Positions 31,617 through 43,685 of a DNA stretch of 64,000 bases are shown piece after piece; positions within the stretch are counted from its first letter, which is position 1; the number at the start of each line of letters is the position of its first letter. The position numbers were made by a program, and so were the translations under genes. The stretch comes from Procambarus clarkii. Taxonomy: Eukaryota > Arthropoda > Malacostraca > Decapoda > Cambaridae. The notes beneath the pieces were generated by a model, which was given only the letters and a program-made list of their open reading frames with translations, did no database searches and was not told the DNA's origin. The stretch spans positions 49,213,890 through 49,277,889 of the forward strand of contig NC_091171.1 in assembly GCF_040958095.1 (NCBI RefSeq), given 5' to 3'.

Positions 31617-34600
31617 ACCACAGCGTTCCTCTGGTCACCACAGCGTTCCTCTGGTCACCACAGCGTTCCTCTGGTCACCACAGCGTTCCTCTGGTCACTA
31701 CAGCGTTCCTTTGGTCACCACAGCGTTCCTTTGGTCACCACAGCGTTCCTTTGGTCACCACAGCGTTCCTCTGGTCACCACAGCGTTCCTCTGGTCACCA
31801 CAGCGTTCCTTTGGTCACCACAGCGTTCCTCTGGTCACCACAGCGTTCCTTTGGTCACCACAGCGTTCCTCTGGTCACCACAGCGTTCCTTTGGTGACCA
31901 CAGCGTTCCTCTGGTCACCACAGCGTTTCATTGGACACCACAGCGTTTCATTAGACACCACAGCGTGCCCTTGGACACCACAGCGTTCCTTTGGTCACCA
32001 CTGCGTTCCCTTGAACACCACAGCGTTCCTTTGGTCACCACTGCGTTCCTGTGGACACCACAGCGTTCCTTTGGTCACCACTGCGTTCCCTTGAACACCA
32101 CAGCGTTCCTTTGGTCACCACTGCGTTCCTGTGGACACCACAGCGTTCCGTTGGACTCCACAGCGTTCCGTTGGACTCCACAGCGTTCCTTTGGACTCCA
32201 CAGTGTTCCGTTGGCCACCACAGCGTTCCTTTGGACTCCACAGCGTTCCTTTAGACTCCACAGCGTTCCTTTGGACTCCACAGCGTTCCGTTGGACACCA
32301 CAGCGTACCTTTAGTCACCACAACGTTTCTTTGGACTCCACAGCGTTCCTTTGGACTCCACACAAAAACTTTGTTTTTGTTGGTCACCACAGTGTTCCGT
32401 TGGTCACCACAGCGTTCCTTTGGACTCCACAGCGTTCCTTTGGACTCCACAGCGTTCCTTTGGACACCACAGCGTTCCTTTGGACACCACAGCGCTCCTT
32501 TAGTCAACACAACGTTTCTTTGGACTCCACAGCGTTCCTTTGGACACCACAGCGTTCCTTTGGACACCACAGCGTTCCTTTGGACTCCACAGCGTTTCTT
32601 TGGTCTCCACAGCGTTCCTCTGGACACCACAGCGTTCCTTTGGACTCCACAGCGTTCCTTTGTACACCACAGCGTTCCTTTGGACACCACAGCGTTCCTT
32701 TGTACACCACATCGTTCCTTTGTACACCACAGCGTTCCTTTGGACTCCACAGCGTTCCTTTGTACACCACAGCGTTCCTTTGGACACCACAGCGTTCCTT
32801 TAGTAACCACAGCGTTTCTTTGGACACCACAGCGTTCCTTTGGACACCACAGCGTTCCCTTGGACACAACAGCGTTCCTTTGGACACAACAGCGTTCCTT
32901 TGGACACCACAGCGTTCCTTTGTACACCACAGCGTTCCTTTGGACTCCACAGCGTTTGTTTGGACACCACAGCGTTCCTTTGGACACCACAGCATTTTTT
33001 TGGACACGACAGCATTCGTTTGGACATTACAGCGTTCCTTTGGACACCACAGCGTTCCTTTGGGCACCATAGCGTTTCGTTTGGCACCACAGCGTTTCTT
33101 TGGACACCACAGCATTCCTTTAGAGTCCACAGCGTTCTTTTGGACACCACAGCGTTTCTTTGGACACCACTGCGCTTCTTTGGACACGACAGCATTCGTT
33201 TGGACATTACAGCGTTCTTTGGGACACCACAGCGTTCCTTTAGACTCCACAGCGTTCCTTTAAACACCACAGCGTTTCTTTGGACACCACAGCGTTCCTT
33301 TAGACTCCACAGCGTTTCTTTGGACACCACAGCGTTCCTTTAGACTCCACAGCGTTTCTTTGGACACCACAGCGTTCCTTTAGACTCGACAGCGTTCTTT
33401 TGAACACCACAGCGTTCCTTTGGACACCACAGCGTTTCTTTGGACACCACAGCGTTCTTTTGGACACCACAGCGTTCCTTTAAACACCACAGCGTTTCTT
33501 TGGACACCACAGCGTTCCCTTGGACGCCACAATGTTCCTTTGGATACCACAGCGTTCGTTTGGACACCACAGCGTTCCTTTGGACTCCACAGCGTTCCTT
33601 TGGAGACCACAGCGTTCCTCTGGACACCACAGCGTTCCTTTGGACACCACAGCGTTCCTTTGGACACCACAGCTTTCCTTTGGACACCACAGCGTTCCTT
33701 TGGACACCACAGCGTTCCTGTGGACACCACACCGTTCCTTTGGACACCACAGCGTTCCTTTGGACGCCACAATGTTCCTTTGGACACCACAGCGTTCCTT
33801 TGGACACCACAGCGTTCCTTTGGACACCACAGCGTTTCTTTGGACTCCACAGCGTTCCTCTGGACACCACAGCGTTTCTTTGGACACCACAGCGTTCCTT
33901 TGGACGCCACAATGTTCGTTTGGACACCACAGCGTTCCTTTGGTCACCACAGCGTTCCTCTGGTCACCACAGCGTTCCTTTGGTCACCACAGCGTTCCTC
34001 TGGTCACCACAGCGTTCCTCTGGTCACCACAGCGTTCCTTTGGTTACCACAGCGTTCCTCTGGTCACCACAGCGTTTCATTGGACACCACAGCATTTCAT
34101 TGGACACCACAGCGTTCCCTTGGACACCACAGCGTTCCTTTGGTCACCACTGCGTTCCCTTGGACACCACAGCGTTCCTTTGGTCACCACTGCGTTCCTG
34201 TGGACACCACAGCGTTCCGTTGGACTCCACAGCGTTCCGTTGGACTCCACAGCCTTCCTTTGGACTCCACAGCGTTCCCTTGGACGCCACAATGTTCCTT
34301 TGGATACCACAGCGTTCGTTTGGACACCACAGCGTTCCTTTGGACTCCACAGCGTTCCTTTGGAGACCACAGCGTTCCTCTGGACACCACAGCGTTCCTT
34401 TGGACACCACAGCGTTCCTTTGGACACCACAGCTTTCCTTTGGACACCACAGCGTTCCTTTGGACACCACAGCGTTCCTGTGGACACCACACCGTTCCTT
34501 TGGACACCACAGCGTTCCTTTGGACGCCACAATGTTCCTTTGGACACCACAGCGTTCCTTTGGACACCACAGCGTTCCTTTGGACACCACAGCGTTTCTT

Positions 34601-37600
34601 TGGACTCCACAGCGTTCCTCTGGACACCACAGCGTTTCTTTGGACACCACAGCGTTCCTTTGGACGCCACAATGTTCGTTTGGACACCACAGCGTTCCTT
34701 TGGTCACCACAGCGTTCCTCTGGTCACCACAGCGTTCCTTTGGTCACCACAGCGTTCCTCTGGTCACCACAGCGTTCCTCTGGTCACCACAGCGTTCCTT
34801 TGGTTACCACAGCGTTCCTCTGGTCACCACAGCGTTTCATTGGACACCACAGCATTTCATTGGACACCACAGCGTTCCCTTGGACACCACAGCGTTCCTT
34901 TGGTCACCACTGCGTTCCCTTGGACACCACAGCGTTCCTTTGGTCACCACTGCGTTCCTGTGGACACCACAGCGTTCCGTTGGACTCCACAGCGTTCCGT
35001 TGGACTCCACAGCCTTCCTTTGGACTCCACAGCGTTCCGTTGGACTCCACAGTGTTCCGTTGGCCACCACAGCGTTCCTTTGGACTCCACAGCGTTCCTT
35101 TGGACTCCACAGCGTTCCTTTGGACTCCACAGCGTTCCTTTGGACTCCACAGCGTTCCTTTGGACTCCACAGCGTTCCTTTGGACTCCACAGCGTTCCTT
35201 TGGACTCCACAGCGTTCCTTTGGACTCCACAGTGTTCCGTTGGACACCACAGCGTTCCTTTAGTCACCACAACGTTTCTTTGGACTCCACAGCGTTCATT
35301 TGGACTCCACAGCGTTCCTTTGGACTCCACAGCGTTTCTTTCGACTCCACAGCGTTCATTTGGACTCCACATCTTTCCTTTGGACTCCACAGCGTTCCTT
35401 TGGACACCACAGCGTTCCTTTGGACTCCACAGCGTTCCTTTGGACTCCACAGCGTTCCTTTGGATTCCACAGCGTTCATTTGGACTCCACAGCGTTCCTT
35501 TGGACTCTACAGCGTTCCTTTGGACTCCACAGCGTTCCGTTGGAGTCCACAGCGTTCCGTTGGACTCCACAGCGTTCCTTTGGACTCCACAGCGTTCCTT
35601 TGGACTCCACAGCGTTAATTTGGACACCACACCGTTTCTTTGGACACCGCAGCGTTCATTTGGACTCCACAGCGTTCATTTGGACTTCACAGCGTTCCTT
35701 TGGACTCCACAGCGTTCCTTTGGACACCACAGCGCTCCTTTAGTCAACACAACGTTTCTTTGGACTCCACAGCGTTCCTTTGGACACCACAGCGTTCCTT
35801 TGGACACCACAGCGCTCCTTTAGTCAACACAACGTTTCTTTGGACTCCACAGCGTTCCTTTGGACACCACAGCGTTCCTTTGGACACCACAGCGTTCCTT
35901 TGGACTCCACAGCGTTTCTTTGGTCTCCACAGCGTTCCTCTGGACACCACAGCGTTCCTTTGGACTCCACAACGTTCCTTTGTACACCACAGCGTTCCTT
36001 TGGACACCACAGCGTTCCTTTGTACACCACATCGTTCCTTTGTACACCACAGCGTTCCTTTGGACTCCACAGCGTTCCTTTGTACACCACAGCGTTCCTT
36101 TGGACACCACAGTGTTCCTTTAGTAACCACAGCGTTTCTTTGGACACCACAGCGTTCCTTTGGACACCACAGCGTTCCCTTGGACACAACAGCGTTCCTT
36201 TGGACACAACAGCGTTCCTTTGGACACCACAGCGTTCCTTTGTACACCACAGCGTTCCTTTGGACTCCACAGCGTTTGTTTGGACACCACAGCGTTCCTT
36301 TGGGCACCACAGCGTTTCGTTTGGCACCACAGCGTTTCTTTGGACACCACAGCATTCCTTTAGAGTCCACAGCGTTTCTTTGGACACCACAGCGTTTCTT
36401 TGGACACCACTGCGCTTCTTTGGACACGACAGCATTCGTTTGGACATTACAGCGTTCTTTGGGACACCACAGCGTTCCTTTGGACTCCACAACGTTCCTT
36501 TGGACACCACAGCGTTCCTTTAGACTCACAGCGTTTCTTTGGACACCACAGCGTTCCTTTAGACTCCACAGCGTTTCGTTGGACACCACAGCGTTCCTCT
36601 AGACACCACGGCGTTCTTTTGGACACCACAGCGTTTCTTTGGACACCACAGCGTTCTTTTGGACACCACAGCGTTCCTTTGGACACCACAGCGTTTCTTT
36701 GAACACCACAGCGTTCCTTTGGACACCACAGCGTTCCTTTGAACACCACAGCGTTCCTTTGGACTCCACAACGTTCCTTTAGACACCACAGCGTTCCTTT
36801 GGACTCCACAGCGTTCCTTTAGACACCACAGCGTTTCTTTGGACACCACAGCGTTCCCTTGGACGCCACAATGTTCCTTTGGATACCACAGCGTTCCTTT
36901 GGACACCACAGCGTTCCTTTGGACTCCACAGCGTTCCTTTGGAGACCACAGCGTTCCTCTGGACACCACAGCGTTCCTTTGGACACCACAGCGTTCCTTT
37001 GGACACCACAGCATTCCTTTGGACACCACAGCGTTCCTTTGGACACCACAGCGTTCTATTGGACACCACAGCATTTCTTTGGACACCACAGCGTTCCTGT
37101 GGACACCACACCGTTCCTTTGGACACCACAGCGTTCCTTTGGACGCCACAATGTTCCCTTGGACACCACAGCGTTCCTGTGGACACCACAGCGTTCCTTT
37201 GGACACCACAGCGTTTTTTTGGACTCCACTGCGTTCCTCTGGACACCACAGCGTTTCTTTGGACACCACAGCGTTTCTTTGGACACCACAGCGTTCCTTT
37301 GGACACCACAGCGTTCCTTTGGACACTATAGCATTCCTCTGGACACCACAGCGTTCCTTTGGACACCACAGCGTTCCTTTGGACACCACAGCGTTCTTTG
37401 GACACCACAGCGTTCCTTTGGACACTATAGCATTCATCTTGACACCACAGCGTTCCTTTGGACACCACAGTGTTCCTTTGGACACCACAGCGTTCCTCTG
37501 GACACCACAGCATTCCTTTGGACACCACAGCGTTCGTTTTGACACCACAGCGTTCCTTTCGATACCACAGCGTTCCTTTGGACACCACAGCGTTCCATTC

Positions 37601-37650
37601 GATACCACAGCGTTCCTTTGGACACCACAACGTTCCTTTGCGCTCCACAA
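31617..37650. repeat. 20-bp satellite, 6.0 kb, with higher-order duplications
   Basis: The unit is CCACAGCGTTCCTTTGGACA. About 300 copies keep the 20-bp length almost without exception, so variants such as GGTCACC, GGACTCC, TGTACACC and GTTTCTT can be used as positional markers. The order of those markers shows an exact 760-bp duplication and a larger diverged duplication (see findings). A single non-unit insertion, ACAAAAACTTTGTTTTTG, lies at about 32362-32379. No gene is present despite frames of up to 767 codons. Confidence 0.97.
33507..35026. repeat. 760-bp tandem duplication inside the 20-bp satellite
   Basis: Marker units such as ACGCCACAATGTTCCTTTGG, ACCACAGCTTTCC and ACACCGTTCC occur in the same order at a constant offset of 760 bp (38 units). 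Reading the two copies row by row, I found no difference between 33507-34266 and 34267-35026. Confidence 0.85.
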
Positions 37651-39047
37651 CGTTCCCCCGGGCCACCACAACGTTCCTGGGCCACCACAACGTTTCTCGG
37701 CCACCACAATGTTCCCCCGGGCCACCACAACGTTCCTGGGCCACCACAACGTTCCTGGGCCACCACAACGTTCCTGGGCCACCACAACGTTCCTGGGCCA
37801 CCACAACGTTCCCCCGGGCCACCACAACGTTCCTGGGCCACCACAACGTTCCTGGGCCACCACAACGTTCCCCCGGGCCACCACAACGTTCCTGGGCCAC
37901 CACAACGTTCCCCCGGGCCACCACAACGTTCCCCGGCCACCACAATATTCCTGGGCCACCACAACGTTCCCCCGGGCCACCACAACGTTCCCCCGGGCCA
38001 CCACAATATTCCTGGGCCACCACAACGTTCCCCCGGGCCACCACAACGTTCCCCCGGGCCACCACAACGTTCCCCCCGGGCCACCACAACGTTCCCCGGC
38101 CACCACAATATTCCTGGGCCACCACAACGTTCCCCCGGGCCACCACAACGTTCCCCCGGGCCACCACAACGTTCCTGGGCCACCACAACGTTCCCCCGGG
38201 CCACCACAACGTTCCCCCGGGCCACCACAACGTTCCCCCGGGCCACCACAACGTTCCTGGGCCACCACAACGTTCCTGGGCCACCACAACGTTCCTGGGC
38301 CACCACAACGTTCCCCCGGGCCACCACAACGTTCCCCCGGGCCACCACAACGTTCCCCCGGGCCACCACAACGTTCCTGGGCCACCACAACGTTCCCCCG
38401 GGCCACCACAACGTTCCCCCGGGCCACCACAACGTTCCCCCGGGCCACCACAACGTTCCCCCGGGCCACCACAACGTTCCCCCGGGCCACCACAACGTTC
38501 CCCCGGGCCACCACAACGTTCCCCCGGGCCACCACAACGTTCCTGGGCTACCACAACGTTCCCCCGGGCCACCACAACGTTCCCCCGGGCCACCACAACG
38601 TTCCCCCGGGCCACCACAACGTTCCCCGGGCCAACACAACGTTCCCCCGGGCCACCACAACGTTTCCCGGGCAACCACAATGTTCCCCGGGCCACCACAA
38701 CGTTTCCCCGGGCCACCAACACGTTCATGGGCCACCAGAACGTTCCCCCGGGCCACCAGAACGTTCCCCCGGGCCACCACAACGTTCCCCCGGGCCACCA
38801 CAACGTTCCCCGGGCTACCACAACGTTCCCCGGGCCACCACAACGTTCCCCGGGCCACCACAACGTTCCCGGGCCACCACAACGTTCCTGGGCCACCACA
38901 ACGTTCCTGGGCCACCACAACGTTCCTGGGCCACAACAACGTTCCCCGGGCCATCACAACGTTCCTGGGCCACAACAACGTTCCTGGGAAACAACAACGT
39001 TCCCCGGGCCACCACAACGTTCCTGGGCCACGACAACGTTCCTGGGA
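37651..39047. repeat. GC-rich 19/21-bp satellite related to the 20-bp array
   Basis: Units are GTTCCTGGGCCACCACAAC (19 bp) and GTTCCCCCGGGCCACCACAA plus C (21 bp), intermixed. The skeleton GTTCC-GG-CACCACA-C matches the preceding unit. Most copies contain the palindromes AACGTT and (21-bp form) CCCGGG. Confidence 0.95.
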
Positions 39048-39165
39048 GTGGCGTTGACAAGGGCCAAATTCAACTCATCAAAGGCGTAATTGCTGCAGAA
39101 CTCTCATAGTTATCATAGCGAGTGTGTCCTCGTCCGTGGCCAGACGGCGACCGTGCCTTGTTCAC
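39048..39165. other. unique spacer
   Basis: Short non-repetitive stretch between two arrays. Nothing recognised. Confidence 0.4.
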
Positions 39166-39656
39166 TACAGGCAGCACGGAGGGTGCTCTACGGGCAGCAC
39201 GGAGGGTGCTCTACGGGCAGCACGGAGGGTGCTCTACGGGCAGCACGGAGGGTGCTCTACGGGCAGCACGGAGGGTGCTCTACGGGCAGCACGGAGGGTG
39301 CTCTACGGGCAGCACTGAGCATGCTCTACGGGCAGCACGGAGGGTGCTCTACGGGCAGCACGGAGCGTGCTCTACGGGAAGCACGAAGCGTGTTCTACGG
39401 GCAACACGGAGCGTGTTCTACGGGCAGCACGGAGCGTGTTCCACGGGCAGCACGGAGCGTGTTCTACGGGCAGCACGGAGCGTGCTCTACAGGCAGCACG
39501 GAGCGTGTTCTACGGGCAGCACAGAGCGTGTTCTACAGGCAGCACGGAGCGTGTTCTACGGGCAGCACGGAGCGTGCTCTACGGGCAGCACGGAGCGTGC
39601 TCTACGGGCAGCACGGAGCGTGCTCTACGGGCAGCACGGAGCGTGCTCTATAACAT
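39166..39656. repeat. 23-bp minisatellite, about 21 copies in two blocks
   Basis: The unit contains CTACGGGCAGCACGGAG followed by GGTGCT in the first block (to about 39350) and CGTGTT or CGTGCT in the second. Variants are segregated rather than mixed, which suggests local amplification. Confidence 0.95.
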
Positions 39657-39818
39657 ATAATGTAGTGGATAGACTCCCCGCCCTGCCTCTACTCCAACAA
39701 GAGAGAGCGACATAGTGAAACATGGGAGGCGAAGACCGTAGAGTTGAGCTACTTATTTTAGTACAGTAGTTACCAGGATCAGGTTGGGTTACCTGTGGCA
39801 GGTGGCTACAGGGAGTGG
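39657..39818. other. unique spacer
   Basis: Nothing recognised. Confidence 0.4.
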
Positions 39819-40380
39819 CACGGTGGTGCTAGGGACGGTGGAGGGACACGGTGGTGCTAGGGACGGTGGAGGGAGGGACACGGTGGTGCTAAGGACGGTG
39901 GAGGGAGGGACACGGTGGTGCTAGGGACGGTGGAGGGAGGGACACGGTGGTGCTAGGGACGGTGGAGGGAGGGACACGGTGGTGCTAGGGACGGTGGAGG
40001 GACACGGTGGTGCTAGGGACGGTGGAGGGAGGGACACGGTGGTGCTAAGGACGGTGGAGGGAGGGACACGGTGGTGCTAGGGACGGTGGAGGGAGGGACA
40101 CGGTGGTGCTAGGGACGGTGGAGGGAGGGACACGGTGGTGCTAGGGACGGTGGAGGGACACGGTGGTGCTAGGGACGGTGGAGGGAGGGACACGGTGGTG
40201 CTAGGGACGGTGGAGGGACACGGTGGTGCTAGGGACGGTGGAGGGAGGGACACGGTGGTGCTAGGGACGGTGGAGGGACACGGTGGTGCTAGGGACGGTG
40301 GAGGGAGGGACACGGTGGTGCTAGGGACGGTGGAGGGACACGGTGGTGCTAGGGACGGTGGAGGGAGGGACACGGTGGTG
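39819..40380. repeat. 28/32-bp dimer repeat (60-bp higher-order unit)
   Basis: The unit carries CACGGTGGTGCTAGGGACGG followed by TGGAGGGA (28 bp) or TGGAGGGAGGGA (32 bp). From 40141 the two alternate strictly, so four successive 60-bp blocks are identical. Upstream the order is irregular. Two copies have CTAAGG. Confidence 0.95.
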
Positions 40381-40432
40381 GACTCTCATCCACACTTTAA
40401 CTTGGCCATAAACTTGTTAGTTTGATAGAGTG

Positions 40433-40566
40433 GCCAGGCTAGCCTCGGGGTGTGGCCAGGCCAGCCTCAGGGTGTGTGGCCAGCCCAGCCTCGGGGGTGT
40501 GGCCAGCCCAGCCTCGGGGGTGTGGCCAGCCCAGCCTCGGGGGTGTGGCCAGCCAAGCCTCAGGGT
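40433..40566. repeat. 23-bp minisatellite, about 6 copies
   Basis: The unit is GTGTGGCCAGCCCAGCCTCG plus GGG, degenerate at both ends. Confidence 0.9.
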
Positions 40567-41839
40567 GCGGCCACGAACACGAACTCTGAAATACACACAT
40601 TATATATTGTTACAGTTATGGTTATCCCGCTAGTGTCCGCTCCCCTGTACCTGGGCGCCACTGATCACCCTGGGAGCCCCCAGTCTACCACGGGCTGAGA
40701 CACTACCTATGTCACGGCCTAGCACCCGTGGCGAGTGGGGGAAATCTACCCGTAACTCTGAGCCACTCCCGGCTGAACTTGCCGGCCGTAAACACTGGGA
40801 AACACACAGGTGAACTCTTGCCACTCACCCGTGATGAGGGTCACCAGCTGGGTACCTGTGTTCACGTCCCAGCAACACTGCTCACTGGTCTTCTTAATTA
40901 CCATAAGCCAAGACTCAATGTCAGATATAATGCTGTTCAATATTAAATAACTCACTCAACTCGCCCTAGAGATGGTAGGCTCATTCAAACACAATGGTAA
41001 AAGTAATGATAAGCTTACTGGAGAAAATTACAATGAATCAGCTTAGTAAATAATATGTAGAATTGTCAGACGGCAGCAACACTGGGTGCACATATAATAT
41101 ATATATATTCTGGTGCATAGCCTATTCCTACCTCACTGGCAAAAATAATAAAGATAACAATCACATAGCATAAAGGTTACTCTGGCTCTCCTAGATCAAG
41201 GGGGTAATGGAAGGGAATTTAGCTACCTTAATACTCTCCGCTTCAAAGTCGACGTATCCTCTGGCGACGATCGTCGAGGTCCTCCGTCCCCGAAGGCCGG
41301 TCCTCCACTGATCAAGGTCCGGTACACACAAGGTTCCTGGATGACTTGTTGTTGGGCGTCTTCTCCGTCTTCACTCCCGGAAGGCAGGGACCTCCTCCTC
41401 CTCAGCACTAAAGGCACGTCCCTGCGCACGTCGTCCCCCTTCTCCCACACTGCAACTGTAGACAAACTTGCAGTCTGGTTCAGTGTCTCCTGCTCATTCT
41501 TCCAGTGGACTTGACCCGGTCACAGCCACTCGCATGATGTGTCAGAACGCGGCCCGCAGGGCGTCATGCACCACCCTCCCAAGGCCAACGTCCACCTTCG
41601 TCGTAGACTTACAGCAAAAGAGCTCTTGGTGCTCTAACACCAATTAAGCCTTGCTTCCTTGCACTCCCCAGGAGTCAACTAATCTTCTTCGACGTCTATA
41701 GTATCAATGCGGCCGCTTGGGTCCACTGGCTGGGGCTTCTTAGCCTCCAAACTGAGAGCTTACTTGAGCATGTCCGCGCTCATTGACATACGGTGACATA
41801 CTGAGCCCCGCAGGGCACTGGGCCGCCCGGAGTCCTCCA
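40567..41839. other. unique region, 1.3 kb, possibly an LTR or first-exon region
   Basis: This is one of the longest stretches without tandem structure. A minus-strand frame of about 100 codons (41223-41522) is open from a stop to a stop but has no ATG near its 5' end and no known domain. It lies downstream of the promoter-like cluster at 41840-41985 if that is read on the minus strand. Alternatives are an LTR or an unrecognised repeat. No long terminal repeat partner is present in the window. Confidence 0.3.
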
Positions 41840-41985
41840 CCCTGTGACGTCACCCCACCCAAGGGCGCCGCGCTATTGGTCAATCACGTCACGTGACCTT
41901 ACCTGGCCAATCACCAGACGGCTGGCGCTTGGCTCCTTTGGCGGCAAACACCTTGCCTCGGCGCCATCTTGTAACACAAAAGGGC
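41840..41985. promoter_or_regulatory. candidate promoter: CRE, two CCAAT boxes, E-box, YY1-like site
   Basis: Within about 130 bases the sequence holds TGACGTCA at about 41846, ATTGG (inverted CCAAT) at about 41874, the palindrome TCACGTGA at about 41892, CCAAT at about 41909 and GGCGCCATCTTG at about 41960. The last is a YY1-like site read on the minus strand. Such clusters are typical of TATA-less housekeeping promoters. None of the sites is repeated as part of an array. Direction and target gene are unknown, and an LTR promoter is a reasonable alternative. Confidence 0.38.
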
Positions 41986-42302
41986 GTAAGCCACTTGTAA
42001 CGCCAAAACTAAAACAGCAAATTCATCTCACATTCAATAACGCTGAATACCTTTATATATATCAAACTGTTCCCTGAGCATCAGAGAACGTGCGGGTTGA
42101 AGAGATATGACTCTTTACGCCGGGATAGGAAAGATGTAGGGTGAGACACCCTAAGTATTATATATATATATATATATTATATATACGCGAGCCTATGTAA
42201 ACCACACACTTCCATGAACGCGCAAGTTATATGTACCACCAAGAATTCTTCCCCTGTGAAGGATTCAAACCTTAGTGTTCGAAATTTCAAAGGTTTGCCA
42301 CC
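41986..42302. other. unique AT-rich spacer
   Basis: Includes a TA microsatellite of about 25 bases near 42160. No gene seen. Confidence 0.4.
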
Positions 42303-42745
42303 AGACTAGTACCTGGTCTGAGAGTTATGAGCTACGAGGAGAGACTACGGGAATTAAACCTCACGTCGCTGGAAGACAGAAGAGTTAAGGGGGACGTGAC
42401 CACAACATACGAGATTCTCAAAGGAATTTATAGGGTAGATAAGGATACGCTATTTAACACAAGGGGGCACACGCACTAGGGGACACAGGTGGAAACTGAG
42501 TGCCCAAATGAGCCACAGAGATATTAGAAAGAACTTTTTTAGTGTCAGAGTGGTTGACAAATGGAATGCATTAGGCAGTGATGTGGTGGAGGCTGACTCC
42601 ATACACAGTTTCAAGTGTAGATATGATAGAGCCCAATAGGCTCAGGAACCTGTACACCTGTTGATTGACGGTTGAGAGGCGGGACCAAAGAGCCAAAGCT
42701 CAACCCCCGCAAGCACAACAAGGCGAGTACAACTAGGTGAATACA
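42303..42745 (+). mobile_element. LINE family A, 3' fragment (end of reverse transcriptase ORF plus 3' UTR)
   Basis: The reading frame starts RLVPGLRVMSYEERLRELN and continues LEDRRVKGDVTTTYEILKG. After one frameshift near 42468 it goes on to RDIRKNFFSVRVVDKWNALG and ends at a TAG at 42637. The RRxxGD-TY-ILKG and FFSxRVVxxWN blocks are characteristic of the region after the reverse transcriptase in CR1/Jockey-like non-LTR elements. About 100 bases of 3' UTR (CAACCCCCGCAAGCACAACA) follow. 5' truncation, as here, is usual for LINE copies. The same sequence on the minus strand is at 43545-44870. Confidence 0.8.
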
Positions 42746-43155
42746 CAAAGACTAACTCAAAGGGATGAAGACTAAAAGAACTAGACCAGACGTCGTCGCA
42801 AGAAAAAATAAAGGAGAGAGGAGACATGATATAGACGTATAAAATACTTAGGTGGGATTAGCACAGCGGAAAAAGAGGAAATGTTTGCAATAAATACAAA
42901 TAGAACAAAGGGGGCGTGAGTGGGAGCTGGAGACTCGGAAGATTCATATAAATATTAGAAAGTCTTCTATTAGCGTAACAGTACGGGGAAAATGGAAGGA
43001 AGTTAACGAGGCTGTTGTACAAGGGAAGTATATGTATAATTTAAAAAGCAGATATGATAGAGGAAGGTCATCGCATTAGGCAACAGCGATTGGGAAGGCG
43101 GGGTCCGGGAGCTAAAGCTTGATCCTGACGGCACCAATAGGCGAGTGCCCCCCCC
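42746..43155 (+). mobile_element. LINE family B, decayed 3' fragment
   Basis: GAGGAGACATGATATAGACG, TATAAAATACTTAGG and AGCAGATATGATAGAGGAAG match the 3' part of the family-B copy at 50580-50880. No frame is intact. It follows the family-A fragment directly. Confidence 0.6.
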
Positions 43156-43257
43156 CCCACCTGATATGACCACCATCTGGACGCCATCAAAGATCGATTA
43201 CATCGAATCTTGAAAGAAGACTAAAGACTTGCTGGAGTTAAATGGTGGTAAAGTGAG

Positions 43258-43492
43258 AGGCACGAGAGGGGGAGGCACGGAGAGGGGAAGGCACGGAGAG
43301 GGGGAGGCACGGAGAGGGGGAGGCACGGACTGGGGGAGGCACGGAGGGAGGGAGGCACGGAGAAGGGGAGAGGCACGGAGGGAGGGAGGCACGGAGAAGG
43401 GGAGAGGTACGGAGGAAGGGAGGCACGGAGAAGGGGAGAGGCACGGAGGAAGGGAGGCACGGAGAAGGGGGAGAGGCACGGAGGAAGGCACG
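43258..43492. repeat. degenerate GGAGGCACGGAGA repeat, purine-rich
   Basis: About 15 copies of 14-20 bp built from GGGAGGCACGGAGAAGGGGA. The length is irregular. Confidence 0.9.
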
Positions 43493-43685
43493 GCGACCCC
43501 CGCGCGTTGTCGACTCAGCCGCGAGGTCCAAGTGTGTGTGTAGTCACCTAGTTGTGCTTCCGGGGGTTGAGCTTTGGCTCTTTGGTCCCGCCTCTCAACC
43601 GTCAATCAACAGGTGTACAGGTTCCTGAGCCTACTGGGCTCTATCATATCTACACTTGAAGCTGTGTATGGAGTCAGCCTCCACC

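Noticed and set aside
31617..39047. Multiple frames of 500-770 codons (TTAFLWTPQRSFGHHS and similar)
   Set aside because: Same cause: a 20-bp unit lacking stops reads through three registers with a 60-bp cycle. There is no start context, domain or unique end.
41223..41465. 80-codon minus-strand frame called as a gene
   Set aside because: It begins at TTG rather than ATG, with an in-frame stop about 20 codons upstream, and has no known domain. It is kept only as a note in the region entry.
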